19,323 bases of DNA from the NCBI GenBank assembly GCA_964481035.1, contig CAYZSE010000058.1, positions 1 to 19,323 of the forward strand, given 5' to 3'. The DNA is from JAAAPF01 sp964481035 (GTDB lineage: Bacteria; Pseudomonadota; Alphaproteobacteria; Geminicoccales; Geminicoccaceae). Below the pieces are notes generated by a model. The model saw only the letters and a list, made by a program, of their open reading frames with translations. It made no database searches and was not told the origin of the DNA. Both the position numbers and the translations under genes were made by a program. The number at the start of each line of letters is the position of its first letter. Position 1 is the first letter of the stretch. Shown here one piece after another: positions 8,868 through 16,469 of the stretch.

Positions 8868-9296
8868 ATGCCGCACGAGGTTCGCTACCTCAGCTTCACC
8901 AAGCGAGAAGTCGAAATGATCCTGCGCGCCGGTGTCCCGGCACTGGCCCGCGCCGTGCCGGCGGGCCGGCTGACCTGCTTTCGCGACCTGGGCGATCATT
9001 TCGAGTTCCGCTTCGAGCGCACCGCGGTGCTGGCCCTGACGCCGGCCGAGTGCTTCTCGTGCATCCTTCGCCATTGCCAGGCGCACAATATCCCCATCGG
9101 CCGTACCATGAAGAAGCGGCTGGAAGGGGTGGGCGACCAGCTCGTCCTGGTCCTCGGCGACATCGAGATCGCGGCCGCGAGCGAGGCGGCGCTGCGCGTG
9201 GCGCGAGCGGGCGCGCTCTGCCCGACCTGCCGCGAGGCGGACCAGCTCTGCCGGTTCGACGTCGAGTCCGACGAGATGTCGACAGCAGCCTCTTGA
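8868..9296 (+). CDS. Conserved-looking hypothetical protein with C-terminal cysteines
   Basis: I do not recognise this 142-residue soluble protein. Its composition and codon use look like a real gene, unlike the shadows around it. It contains MPHEVRYLSFTKREVEMIL at the start, a segment ECFSCILRHCQ around residues 63-73, a mixed central part with GDIEIAAASEAAL, and a cysteine cluster CPTCREADQLC near the C-terminus that could bind a metal or simply be reduced cysteines. GTG (8841) and TTG (8835) are alternative starts; none has a good Shine-Dalgarno. It converges on the MFS gene with only four bases between the stop codons, leaving no room for a separate terminator. Confidence 0.6.
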   Translation: MPHEVRYLSFTKREVEMILRAGVPALARAVPAGRLTCFRDLGDHFEFRFERTAVLALTPAECFSCILRHCQAHNIPIGRTMKKRLEGVGDQLVLVLGDIEIAAASEAALRVARAGALCPTCREADQLCRFDVESDEMSTAAS

Positions 9297-9300
9297 ACGC

Positions 9301-10542
9301 TCACGCCGGCGACGGCACCGTCCGGGGCAGGGCTCGGCTCAAGGCGGCCATGCTCAAGGCCAGGGCCATTGTCACCATGGCCATGCCGGCGAGCTGCGCC
9401 TGCAAACCCACGCCGAGGTCGAGCAGCACGCCGGTGACGCCCGGGCCCAGCGCCGTGCCGAACACCATGAGCGCGCTGACGAGGCCGCGCACGGCGCCGA
9501 GATGGCGGGTGCCGTAGAGCTCGGCCCAGAGCGCGTTCATGACGGCGAAGAGCGCGCCCGCGGTCAGGCCCAAGAGCGCCAGATAGGCGAAGACGGCAGG
9601 CTCGGCGCTAACGTAGGCGCCGATGGCGAGGCCCGCGGCCATGGGCAGCAGCACGACGGGCAGGAGCCGGGCGGCACCCAGCCGGTCGACCAGGACGCCC
9701 GCCGCGATCGCGCCGCCGACCGAGGCGATGGCGTAGCCCGGAAAGGCGAGGGCGTAGACCTCGAGGCTCCAGCCCTTCACCGCCATCAGCGGCACCGCCT
9801 GGAAGATCACCGCCGTGCCCATGAAGGGCGAGGCGAGAAAGCCCGGCACCAGGGCCCAGAACAGCGGGTGCCGCAGCACCTCGGCGCGTCCCCAGTGCCG
9901 GCCGCCGAGCCCCGGCACGAGGCCGTCGCCGACGCGCGCATCGACGCTCTTGGGCGTGCGCTCACGGGCGAGCAGCCAAGCCAGCATCGGCGCGACGACG
10001 CCGACGATCACCACGGCGATGGCCCACCAGGTGCCGCGCCAGCCGAGGATCAGCCCGGCGGCCACGGCCACGCTCGGCAACGCCGCCTCGCCGAGCGGAT
10101 GGCCGAGGGCCGTCGTCGCGAGCGCGCGGCCGCGGTTGGCGCTGAACCAGCGCGCGGTGGCGGTCACCGCGACATGGGTGGCCATGCCTTGGCCGGCGAA
10201 GCGGAGGAGAAATACCGCCAGCGCCAACACCCAGACGCCGTCGACCATCGCCATGAGGACGGCGGCGAGGGCGAGGGTGGCGAGGACGCCCAAGGCCGGC
10301 AGGACCACCGGCCGCACATCGGCGAGCTTGCCCAGGACCGCGATCGCCACCGCCGAGCCGAGCGTCGCCGCGGCGTAGAGCGAGCCCCAGCCGCCATGCC
10401 CCAGGCCCACCTCCTCGCGCAGCGGGGCGGCGAACAGCGCGATGAAGAAGGTCTGCCCGAAGGACGACGAGAACGTCAGCAGAATTCCTGCGCCCAGCCA
10501 CCGGCCGTTGTCGCGAAGAAACCGCCAGGTGGCCGGGAGCAC
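9301..10542 (-). CDS. MFS transporter
   Basis: A 413-residue major facilitator superfamily protein with twelve likely membrane segments, for example ILLTFSSSFGQTFFIALF near residues 20-37, SLYAAATLGSAVAIAVLG, and late helices around FAYLALLGLTAGALFAVM. The loop between helices 2 and 3 contains GKLADVRP, a version of the family motif GxLaDrxGRR. TARWFSANRGRALATTALG is typical of the oxalate/formate antiporter-like and monocarboxylate-like branch. The start is a GTG at 10542, six bases after the stop of the solute-binding protein gene, with GGAGGGC inside that gene's end as ribosome binding site. This makes the two a transcription unit. The transported compound is unknown. Confidence 0.88.
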   Translation of the reverse strand: MLPATWRFLRDNGRWLGAGILLTFSSSFGQTFFIALFAAPLREEVGLGHGGWGSLYAAATLGSAVAIAVLGKLADVRPVVLPALGVLATLALAAVLMAMVDGVWVLALAVFLLRFAGQGMATHVAVTATARWFSANRGRALATTALGHPLGEAALPSVAVAAGLILGWRGTWWAIAVVIVGVVAPMLAWLLARERTPKSVDARVGDGLVPGLGGRHWGRAEVLRHPLFWALVPGFLASPFMGTAVIFQAVPLMAVKGWSLEVYALAFPGYAIASVGGAIAAGVLVDRLGAARLLPVVLLPMAAGLAIGAYVSAEPAVFAYLALLGLTAGALFAVMNALWAELYGTRHLGAVRGLVSALMVFGTALGPGVTGVLLDLGVGLQAQLAGMAMVTMALALSMAALSRALPRTVPSPA

Positions 10543-10548
10543 CGACGC

Positions 10549-12255
10549 TCAGCCCTCCACCCAGGTGACGTTGAGCTGATGGTACTTCGAGGGATGCGCC
10601 GGGAAGTCGTGCACCTTCTCGCTGATCATCGTGTAGATCGGCCGCCACAGCGGCTGGACGATCGCGCCGCTCTCCTGGAGCAGACGCTGCACCTCCTCCA
10701 TCCTCGAGCGGCGCTCGTCGGGATCGAAGGTCGCCTCCGCCGCGTCGAGCGCCGCGTCGAACGCCGCGCTCGAAAAGTGGCTCTCGTTCCAGGGCACACC
10801 CGAGCGGTAGGCCTGGGAGAGCACCATGGTGCCGAGCGGCCGGTGTGCCCAAGAGGTCGCGCCGAAGGGCGTGGCCGTCCAGATCTCCCAATACTTCGAC
10901 GGCGGCATGAGGTTGATGGCGAGCCGGATGCCGGCCTCGGCGACCTGCTCGCGGATCGCCTCGCACACCCCCTGCTGCCAGACACCGTCGGTGTTGCCGA
11001 CGTCGATGGCGAGCTCGATGCCGTCGGCGTAGCCGGCCTCGGCGAGCAGGCGGCGCGCCTCGTCGACGTCGCGGAGCACGGGTGGCAGCTCGAAATACTC
11101 GGGATGGATCGGCGCGACGTGGTGATCCTCGCCGACGTCGGCATCCTCGGCGAAGACGATCTCGGCCACTGCGCTGTTGTCGACCGCGAGCTGCACCGCC
11201 CGCCTGACGCGCGCGTCGTCGAACGGCGGCACGTCCACCTGCATCCGCAAGACCAGGCAATAGGCCGTCCGCGCGGCCAGGATCTTGCCGGGCAGGCTCT
11301 GCGCGAGCGGCAGCTGCTCGGGGCCGAACTCGAAGATGGCATCGACGTCGCCGCCGGCGAGCGCCACCAGCTGGTTGTCGACGCTGAAGCCGTAGTAGTG
11401 GATCTCGTCGAGAAAGACCTCGCCGCCCCAATAGTCGAACGGCTCGCCATCGGTGCGCGTGCGGATCCGCTCGAGGATGCAGCGCTCGCCGACGACGAGC
11501 TCCTTGAGGGTGAAGGCGCCGGTGCCGATCGGGTTGGCGGACCAGGGGGCGGTGAAGGACGGGTGGACGATCGCCGAGGCGTAGTTGGAGAAGTCCTCGG
11601 GCACCGACAGGACGGGTTTGGTGAGGTGGAGGCGCAAGGTCGACCGGTCGACGACCTCGACGGCACCGTCGACGGCCCGGCGGACGGGCTGCCCCTCGGC
11701 ATCGACGTCGCCCGTGTCCTCGACCATCGCGGCGAAGGTCGAGAGCCCGATATTGGCCGAGCCGAGCGCCGGCTCGAGCCAGCGCCGAACGTTCCAGGCG
11801 ACGTCCTCGGCGGTGAACGGGTCGCCGTTGTGCCAGGTGACACCCTCGCGCAGGCGGATTTCCCAGACCCGGAGGTCGTCGGACGGGCGCCAGGCCGAGG
11901 CGAGCATCGGTCGGGTGATGTTGTCGGGGCCGGCCGTGGCGAGGTAGTCGAGCACGTGGCGCGCCTGGTTCGCCATCTCGCCCCACGAGAACAGCGCCGG
12001 ATCCTCCATCTTCTGGACGTTCATCCCGATGCGCAGGATCCCGCCCGGCGTGGCTGCGGGATCGGGGGCGGGAAAGGGCAGATCGCCCACGGTCTGCGCG
12101 GCGGCGGGCTCCGGTAGCGCGGCGAGACGGTAGGCGCTCGCGGCCGAGAGCCCGAACAGGGTGGCCAGCCGGACGAAGCGCCGCCTTGACAGACAACCGC
12201 ATGCGAGATGGTCGCGCGCCCGGTCGAGCAGATTGTGATTGGGCCCCCAGCTCAT
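10549..12255 (-). CDS. ABC transporter substrate-binding protein, family 5, Tat-exported
   Basis: A 568-residue periplasmic binding protein of the dipeptide/oligopeptide/nickel family (SBP_bac_5). It starts with a twin-arginine signal: SRRRFVRLA at residues 23-31, a hydrophobic stretch to about residue 47, and likely cleavage near PAAAQ (50-54). Family landmarks follow, such as GGILRIGMN, VWEIRLREGVTWHNGDPFTAEDV, NPIGTGAFTL and DDARVRRAVQLAVD. The ATG at 12255 has GGGGAGAGGAC upstream. No permease or ATPase genes of an import system follow; instead an MFS gene comes directly after. It may therefore serve a transporter encoded elsewhere. Binding specificity is unknown. Confidence 0.9.
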   Translation of the reverse strand: MSWGPNHNLLDRARDHLACGCLSRRRFVRLATLFGLSAASAYRLAALPEPAAAQTVGDLPFPAPDPAATPGGILRIGMNVQKMEDPALFSWGEMANQARHVLDYLATAGPDNITRPMLASAWRPSDDLRVWEIRLREGVTWHNGDPFTAEDVAWNVRRWLEPALGSANIGLSTFAAMVEDTGDVDAEGQPVRRAVDGAVEVVDRSTLRLHLTKPVLSVPEDFSNYASAIVHPSFTAPWSANPIGTGAFTLKELVVGERCILERIRTRTDGEPFDYWGGEVFLDEIHYYGFSVDNQLVALAGGDVDAIFEFGPEQLPLAQSLPGKILAARTAYCLVLRMQVDVPPFDDARVRRAVQLAVDNSAVAEIVFAEDADVGEDHHVAPIHPEYFELPPVLRDVDEARRLLAEAGYADGIELAIDVGNTDGVWQQGVCEAIREQVAEAGIRLAINLMPPSKYWEIWTATPFGATSWAHRPLGTMVLSQAYRSGVPWNESHFSSAAFDAALDAAEATFDPDERRSRMEEVQRLLQESGAIVQPLWRPIYTMISEKVHDFPAHPSKYHQLNVTWVEG

Positions 12256-12349
12256 CGCGTCCTCTCCCCGGCGCCTCGGCCTTGCGAATGAAGCCGCCAA
12301 GATGAGAGCCGTCGCCGGGCGAGGCCACCCTCGTACCGCGTCGTCGGTC

Positions 12350-12898
12350 TCAGACCTTGGCCGAAGACGTCGCGCCGCCGTCGGGCAGCACCGGTTCCGT
12401 GCGCCGGTCGTACACGCGAAAGCCTGCGCTCTGGTAGTTGGCGAGCGCTCTCGGATGGTCGAGGTCGCAGGTGTGGACCCAGACGCGCCGCGGCCGCGTC
12501 CGCCAGGCACGGGCGGCGATCTGCTCCAAAAACCAGCGCCCCAGCCCACGCCCGACCGCCTCGGGCACAAGCCCGAAATAGACGATCTCGACCTCGTCCG
12601 CCCGGCGCCGGTCGAGCTCGCCGTAGCCCTGGGGCACGCCGGCTTCGTAGAGCACGTGCACCTCGACCCGCGGATCGTCCAGCAGCGCCCGCAGCGTCGC
12701 ATCGGGCAGCCGCTCGCGCAGGACCCAACACCAAGCCCCGCCTACCGCGCCGTAGAGGTAGCGGTAGAACCGCACCGACGGCCGCCGGGCGCGCTCGAGG
12801 CGGAACGCTGCCCCCGGCCAAGGTCGCGTCGCGGTCACCGGCTCGGTCATCTCCAGATAGGTGACGACCGTCGTTCGCCCGGCCTGCGGGCCCGGCAC
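12350..12898 (-). CDS. GNAT family N-acetyltransferase
   Basis: A 182-residue GNAT protein. The acetyl-CoA binding core is VPEAVGRGLGRWFLEQIA (the RGxGxG/A-type loop is GRGLGR), preceded by EVEIVYFGL and followed by RVWVHTCDLDHPRALANYQSAGF, the typical C-terminal strand-helix. The N-terminal TTVVTYLEM is characteristic of this subfamily, so I prefer the GTG at 12898, which includes it, over the ATG at 12850; neither has a strong ribosome binding site. The start lies 7 bases beyond the sseA stop, consistent with cotranscription with sseA and cysK. The acceptor substrate is unknown. Confidence 0.82.
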   Translation of the reverse strand: MPGPQAGRTTVVTYLEMTEPVTATRPWPGAAFRLERARRPSVRFYRYLYGAVGGAWCWVLRERLPDATLRALLDDPRVEVHVLYEAGVPQGYGELDRRRADEVEIVYFGLVPEAVGRGLGRWFLEQIAARAWRTRPRRVWVHTCDLDHPRALANYQSAGFRVYDRRTEPVLPDGGATSSAKV

Positions 12899-12905
12899 GG
12901 GCCCG

Positions 12906-13748
12906 TCAGGTCGTCTCGACCGGGGTGTCGCTGCGGCCGCCCCACTCGGCCCAGGAGCCGTCATAGACCGCGGTCTCGGCGCGACCGAGCTCGAACAGCG
13001 CGAGGTTCAAGACGGCAGCGCTGACGCCGGAGCCGCAGGTGGAGACGATCGGCCGGTCGAGGTCGACGCCGGCCGCCTCGAGGATCTCCGCGAGGCGCTC
13101 CGGCGGCAGCAGCGTCTTGGCCTCGGGGTCGATGAGCGCGCTGTAGGGCAGATTGACGCTGCCGGGCACGTGCCCCGGCCGCATCCCGTCGCGCGGCTCC
13201 GGCTCGGTGCCGTAGAAGCGGCCCGCCGAACGCACGTCGACGAGCTGCTCCTGCCGGCTGGTGATGTTCGCCCAAACCTGGCTCATGTCGCGCAAGAGCA
13301 GGTTGTCCTGGCGTGCGGTGAAGTGGCGTTCGGTCGGCGCGCGCGGCAGATCGTCGACGGGGCGCCCCTCGGCCAGCCATTTCTCCATGCCGCCGTCGAG
13401 CACCAGCACGTCGCGGGCGCCGAACAGGCGGAACATCCACCACGCCCGGGCCGAGGCGCAGAAGTCGTTGCCGTCGTAGCAGACGATCCGGGCCCCGTCG
13501 CCGAGCCCCATCCGGCGGACCTTGGCGGCGAACTTCGCCGCCGGCGGCACCATGTGGGGCAAGGGGTCGCTGTCGTCCTTGACCTCGTCGATGTCGAAGA
13601 ACACGGCACCCGGAATGTGACGCTGCTCGAACTCGGCGCGGGCATCGCGGCCGGCTTGCGGCAAAAAGAAGGTCGCGTCGACGACGCGGACGTCGGGGCT
13701 TTCCAGGTGCTGGGCGAGCCACTCGGTCGTGACGAGGGCACTGGCCAT
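12906..13748 (-). CDS. sseA: 3-mercaptopyruvate/thiosulfate sulfurtransferase (tandem rhodanese)
   Basis: A 280-residue protein with two rhodanese domains. The N-terminal domain, up to about residue 140 (RVVDATFFLP, HIPGAVFFDID, IVCYDGND), has aspartate in place of an active cysteine, as expected for the inactive domain. The C-terminal domain has the active loop CGSGVSA with C238. A CGSGVTA-type loop points to 3-mercaptopyruvate rather than thiosulfate as donor. Two in-frame ATGs exist; GAGGAG directly touches the first (13754) and is six bases from the second (13748), so I chose the second. It lies 25 bases after cysK, suggesting a sulfur or cysteine metabolism operon. Confidence 0.88.
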   Translation of the reverse strand: MASALVTTEWLAQHLESPDVRVVDATFFLPQAGRDARAEFEQRHIPGAVFFDIDEVKDDSDPLPHMVPPAAKFAAKVRRMGLGDGARIVCYDGNDFCASARAWWMFRLFGARDVLVLDGGMEKWLAEGRPVDDLPRAPTERHFTARQDNLLLRDMSQVWANITSRQEQLVDVRSAGRFYGTEPEPRDGMRPGHVPGSVNLPYSALIDPEAKTLLPPERLAEILEAAGVDLDRPIVSTCGSGVSAAVLNLALFELGRAETAVYDGSWAEWGGRSDTPVETT

Positions 13749-13754
13749 GGGCAT

Positions 13755-13760
13755 CTCCTC
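13755..13760 (-). promoter_or_regulatory. Ribosome binding site deciding the sseA start
   Basis: GAGGAG abuts the first ATG (13754-13752) with zero spacing but has an ideal six-base spacing to the second in-frame ATG (13748-13746). This is why the shorter product is preferred. Confidence 0.6.
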
Positions 13761-13773
13761 GGGTCTGGCGGGT

Positions 13774-14772
13774 TCAGGCGGCGAGCCAGGGCGGCACGGC
13801 CAACCCCTTCTCGCGCAGGAAGGTCGGGTTGTAGAGCTTGGATTGATAGCGGCTGCCGTGATCGCACAGGATGGTCACGATCGTGTGCCCGGGACCGAGC
13901 TCCCTCGCCGCGCGGACGGCACCGGCGACGTTGATCCCGGCCGAGCCGCCGAGGATCAGGCCCTCCTCGCGGATCAGGTCGAAGAGGATCGCCACGGCCT
14001 CGTCGTCGGCGATGCGGAACTGGCCGTCGGGTTTGAAGCCCTCGAGGTTGGCGGTGATCCGGCCCTGGCCGATGCCTTCGGTGATCGAGCTGCCCTCGGC
14101 CTTCAGCTCGCCGTGGTCGTAGTAGGCCCAGAGCGCCGAGCCGAGCGGATCGGCGAGGAAGATCTCGACGTCGGCGTTGCGCTCGCGAAGCGCCGTGCCG
14201 ACGCCGGCGAGGGTGCCGCCGGTTCCGACCGCGGCGACGAAGGCGTCGACCTCGCCGCCGGTGTCCCGCCAGATCTCGGGGCCGAGCACCCGGCGATGGC
14301 CGCAGCGATTGGCGACGTTGTCGAACTGGTTGGCCCAGATGGCACCGTTGGGCTCGCTCAGGGCGAGCTCGGCGGCGAGCCGCTCGGAGACGCGCACATA
14401 GTTTCCGGGGTCCTTGTAGGGGACCGCCTTGACGAGCCGGAGCTCGGCGCCGCACAGCCGTATCGCGTCGTGCTTCTCGCGGCTCTGGGTCTCCGGCATC
14501 ACGATGACCGTCCGGTAGCCGCGCGCCGCGCCGACGATGGCGAGCCCGATACCGGTATTGCCGGCGGTGCCCTCGACGACGACGCCGCCGGGCCGCAGGA
14601 GCCCCCGCGCCTCGGCGTCGTCGACGATGGCGAGCGCCGCGCGGTCCTTGATGCTGCCACCGGGGTTGAGGAACTCGGCCTTGCCGAGAATCTCGCAACC
14701 GGTCAGCTCGGACGCGCGCTTCAGGCGCACGAGCGGCGTGTTGCCGATGAGATCCGTCAGCGTCGCGGCCAT
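13774..14772 (-). CDS. cysK: Cysteine synthase A (O-acetylserine sulfhydrylase)
   Basis: A 332-residue PLP enzyme of fold type II that makes cysteine from O-acetylserine and sulfide. The PLP lysine is K42 in GGSIKDRAA; the phosphate-binding GTGGT loop follows later, and the substrate loop is EGTAGNTGIGLA, where OAS sulfhydrylases usually have TSGNTG. The C-terminal region GGSAGINVAGAV and CDHGSRYQSKLYNP is characteristic of an alphaproteobacterial CysK group. The ATG at 14772 is preceded by GAGAGGAG. It is first in the minus-strand series with sseA and the GNAT gene. A cystathionine beta-synthase-like activity cannot be excluded, since the families overlap. Confidence 0.87.
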   Translation of the reverse strand: MAATLTDLIGNTPLVRLKRASELTGCEILGKAEFLNPGGSIKDRAALAIVDDAEARGLLRPGGVVVEGTAGNTGIGLAIVGAARGYRTVIVMPETQSREKHDAIRLCGAELRLVKAVPYKDPGNYVRVSERLAAELALSEPNGAIWANQFDNVANRCGHRRVLGPEIWRDTGGEVDAFVAAVGTGGTLAGVGTALRERNADVEIFLADPLGSALWAYYDHGELKAEGSSITEGIGQGRITANLEGFKPDGQFRIADDEAVAILFDLIREEGLILGGSAGINVAGAVRAARELGPGHTIVTILCDHGSRYQSKLYNPTFLREKGLAVPPWLAA

Positions 14773-14851
14773 GGCGCTCCTCTCCCCGATTCGCGATAGC
14801 TAGGCGACGTGCGCCGACCCGTCCAGCCACGAGACGCCTTGCGAACGCCCG

Positions 14852-14969
14852 ATGAACGAGCGCTACTCGATCCGCCCCGTCCCGCCCGCCGATACGGCCG
14901 AGCTCGCCCGGCTGCTCCAGATCTTCGCCGCCTATCTCGACGGCCTCACGGATGCGCCCGCCACCGCGC
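14852..14969 (+). pseudogene. GNAT-like N-terminal fragment cut at element B
   Basis: The first 39 codons, starting MNERYSIRPVPPADTAELAR and continuing LLQIFAAYLDG, look like the beginning of an acetyltransferase of the GNAT family (IRP..ADxxxLxxLL pattern). At 14970 the frame enters palindromic element B. Beyond the element the strand is antisense to the cyclase gene, so the catalytic core is absent. Removing the element does not restore the gene, so the rest was lost by deletion before or during the element's arrival. It is divergent from cysK, 79 bases away. With only a short match, the family call is tentative. Confidence 0.45.
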
Positions 14970-14971
14970 TA

Positions 14972-15094
14972 CCGCGTTTCCCGGTGAGGTTGATCTACGC
15001 CCATCCCGCACCCCCGCCCGGCCGCGCACGAGGTTACGCTGCCATGGGCGGCCGGGCGGGGGTGCGGGATGGGCAAGCATTTCGGGAGACGCGC
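14972..15094 (+). mobile_element. 123-bp palindromic MITE-like element, copy B
   Basis: Same orientation and exactly the same length as copy A, with flanking TA at 14970-14971 and 15095-15096; the reconstructed empty site is again CTAG. The terminal repeats have decayed slightly (CCGCGTTTCCCG on the left, CGGGAGACGCGC on the right). The inner arms are 14999-15028 and 15045-15074, with 29 of 30 positions pairing; the mismatch is the third base from the loop. The stop codon of the cyclase gene (TAG, read from 15096 to 15094) uses the TA of the target site plus the last base of the element. The copy sits between that gene and the convergent GNAT fragment. Confidence 0.8.
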
Positions 15095-15657
15095 TAGCCG
15101 ACCTCGATCGAAAGGACGTCCACCGGCCGGTCGACGTTGCGCAGCCGCATCAGGCCGAGATCGCGCACGGCGACGTCCGGTAGCGGCCCCGCAGCGACGA
15201 GCGCCTCGCGTGAGAGCAGGATTCCGCCGGGCGGGGCCGCGCCCTCCAGCCTGGCGGCGATGGTCACCGTCGCACCGAGGATGTCGGCGTCCTGGCGAAT
15301 GACCTCGCCGGCGTGCAGCCCTGCGCGCACCGCGAGCGGCCGGCGCACCAACTCCGGCAGGTCGCGGGCGGCGAGCCGGCGTTGCACCTCGAGCGCAGCG
15401 CGCACCGCCGCGGCGGCTTGCGGGAACTCGGCGAGCAGCCCGTCGCCCATGAGCTTGACCACACGCCCGCCCCGCCCGCTCACCGCCGGCTGGGCGATCC
15501 CGCGATAGGCGGCGCGCAGCGACGCCAACGTCGCCTCCTGATCCTCCACGAGCAGGCGGCTCGAGCCCACCACGTCGAGGACGAGCACCGCCGAGAAGCG
15601 CCGCCGCCGGCGCGGCGACGGCCCCCTGACCGCATCGGTGGCGAAGGGAACATCCAC
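15094..15657 (-). CDS. Class III adenylate/guanylate cyclase, single catalytic domain
   Basis: A 187-residue soluble protein that consists of little more than one class III cyclase homology domain, predicted to make cAMP (or cGMP). Metal-binding aspartates are D28 (VLVLDVVGSSRLL) and D72 (KLMGDGLLAEF). The adenine-selecting pair K68 and D125 (DILG) is present, and the transition-state arginine is R136 (IAARLEG). The usual asparagine at the VN-x-AAR position is threonine (T132), so activity may be reduced or altered. There is no membrane, receiver or TPR region, unlike many alphaproteobacterial cyclases. The ATG at 15657 has AAGGGGGAGGG upstream. The stop codon lies at the edge of element B. 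The domain is complete at the C-terminus (RNVDRPVDVLSIEVG), so the element did not truncate it. Confidence 0.8.
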   Translation of the reverse strand: MDVPFATDAVRGPSPRRRRRFSAVLVLDVVGSSRLLVEDQEATLASLRAAYRGIAQPAVSGRGGRVVKLMGDGLLAEFPQAAAAVRAALEVQRRLAARDLPELVRRPLAVRAGLHAGEVIRQDADILGATVTIAARLEGAAPPGGILLSREALVAAGPLPDVAVRDLGLMRLRNVDRPVDVLSIEVG

Positions 15658-15786
15658 GAGCGGCCCTCCCCCTTGGGCCCGTCCAGAGCCGGACGGCGTC
15701 GCTCGATCCGATCACATCGGCACCGCCGCATCTGTGCGTTTGCGCACGACGCCGCCGGGAATTGCCGCGCCCGAATGAACTAGCTA

Positions 15787-15813
15787 CATGGTCTGACCAT
15801 CGACTTGACCATG
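15787..15813 (+). promoter_or_regulatory. Candidate operator of the phd/PIN module
   Basis: ATGGTC-T-GACCAT (15788-15800) is a perfect 13-base palindrome, and a third half-site GACCATG follows at 15807-15813, immediately upstream of the antitoxin start. Phd-family antitoxins autoregulate by binding such palindromes next to their promoter, so this is the natural candidate operator. Binding is inferred. Confidence 0.5.
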
Positions 15814-15822
15814 GAGAGGGCG

Positions 15823-16056
15823 ATGATCGAGGTGAGCGTCTACGCGGCGAAGGCGAAGCTTTCGGCGCTGTTGCAGGAGGTGGCGCGGGGCCGCGAGGTG
15901 GTGATCACCAACCGCAACCGGCCGGCGGCGCGGCTGGTGGCTTGCGAGGCGCCGCGGCGGCGGCCGGTGTTCGGCGCGGCGCGGGGGGCGATGAAGCGGG
16001 CGGGGCTGACCGACGCCGATGTTCGGGCCGCGCTCGCGGGCGAGGCAGAAAGGTGA
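15823..16056 (+). CDS. Phd/YefM family antitoxin
   Basis: A 77-residue antitoxin starting MIEVSVYAAKAKLSALLQEV and continuing GREVVITNRNRPAARLV, the classic prevent-host-death pattern: an N-terminal DNA-binding domain followed by a short toxin-neutralising tail (residues about 50-77). Three in-frame starts exist (TTG 15805, ATG 15811, ATG 15823). GGAGAGGG, ending two bases before 15823, and the family N-terminus favour the last. It overlaps the PIN toxin gene by four bases (GTGA), as expected for a toxin-antitoxin operon, and has a candidate operator directly upstream. Confidence 0.85.
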   Translation: MIEVSVYAAKAKLSALLQEVARGREVVITNRNRPAARLVACEAPRRRPVFGAARGAMKRAGLTDADVRAALAGEAER

Positions 16057-16460
16057 GCCTCTATCTCGCCGACGCGCCGGCGCTCGCCGGCTTCTTCACG
16101 GGCGCGCCCGACTTCCCCCACGTCGTCCGCTCGATCCTCGAGGAGCGGACGGCGCAGGTGGCGGTCCTGGCGACCACGCTCTTCCGCCTCGCGCGCCTGA
16201 CCCACGCCGGCCGCCTGCCGCCGCTCGCCGGCGACGAGGAGGGCGACGCCGGCCTCGCCGGCATGCTCCAGGCCCAGGGCTTCGCGCTCCTGGCCCTCGA
16301 CGCCGCCACCGCCGAGCAGGCGGCCGGACTGCCGGATTCGTGTGCCGATCCCTGGGACCGGCTTCTGGTCGCCACGGCCCAGCGCACCGGCCGGGTCGTG
16401 CTCACCGACCGCGCGGCGGTGCGCGCCTGCGGCGTCCCTTGCGCCTGGTCGGGGGACTGA
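16053..16460 (+). CDS. PIN domain toxin (VapC-like), possibly catalytically impaired
   Basis: A 135-residue PIN-domain protein in the toxin position behind Phd. PIN toxins are magnesium-dependent RNases whose active site has four acidic residues. Three are visible: D7 (LYLADAPAL), D102 (DPWDRLLVATA) and D119 (VVLTDRAAV). The glutamate expected in the TLWEIA-like helix is arginine (R45 in TTLFRLARL), so nuclease activity may be lost. The GTG start overlaps the antitoxin stop. The gene ends nine bases before element C begins. The combination Phd plus PIN is common in alphaproteobacteria. Confidence 0.8.
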   Translation: MSLYLADAPALAGFFTGAPDFPHVVRSILEERTAQVAVLATTLFRLARLTHAGRLPPLAGDEEGDAGLAGMLQAQGFALLALDAATAEQAAGLPDSCADPWDRLLVATAQRTGRVVLTDRAAVRACGVPCAWSGD

Positions 16461-16469
16461 GCCGCCTCA

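Noticed and set aside
9502..12117. Plus-strand frame of 871 codons opposite the MFS and solute-binding protein genes
   Set aside because: Low-complexity antisense shadow; it crosses two genuine minus-strand genes and has no domain resemblance.
14970..15097. Coding sequence within the palindromic element (YAHPAPPPGRARGYAAMGG-type peptide)
   Set aside because: The same peptide appears at each copy only because the DNA repeats; length and frame context differ, and the hairpin structure explains the sequence.
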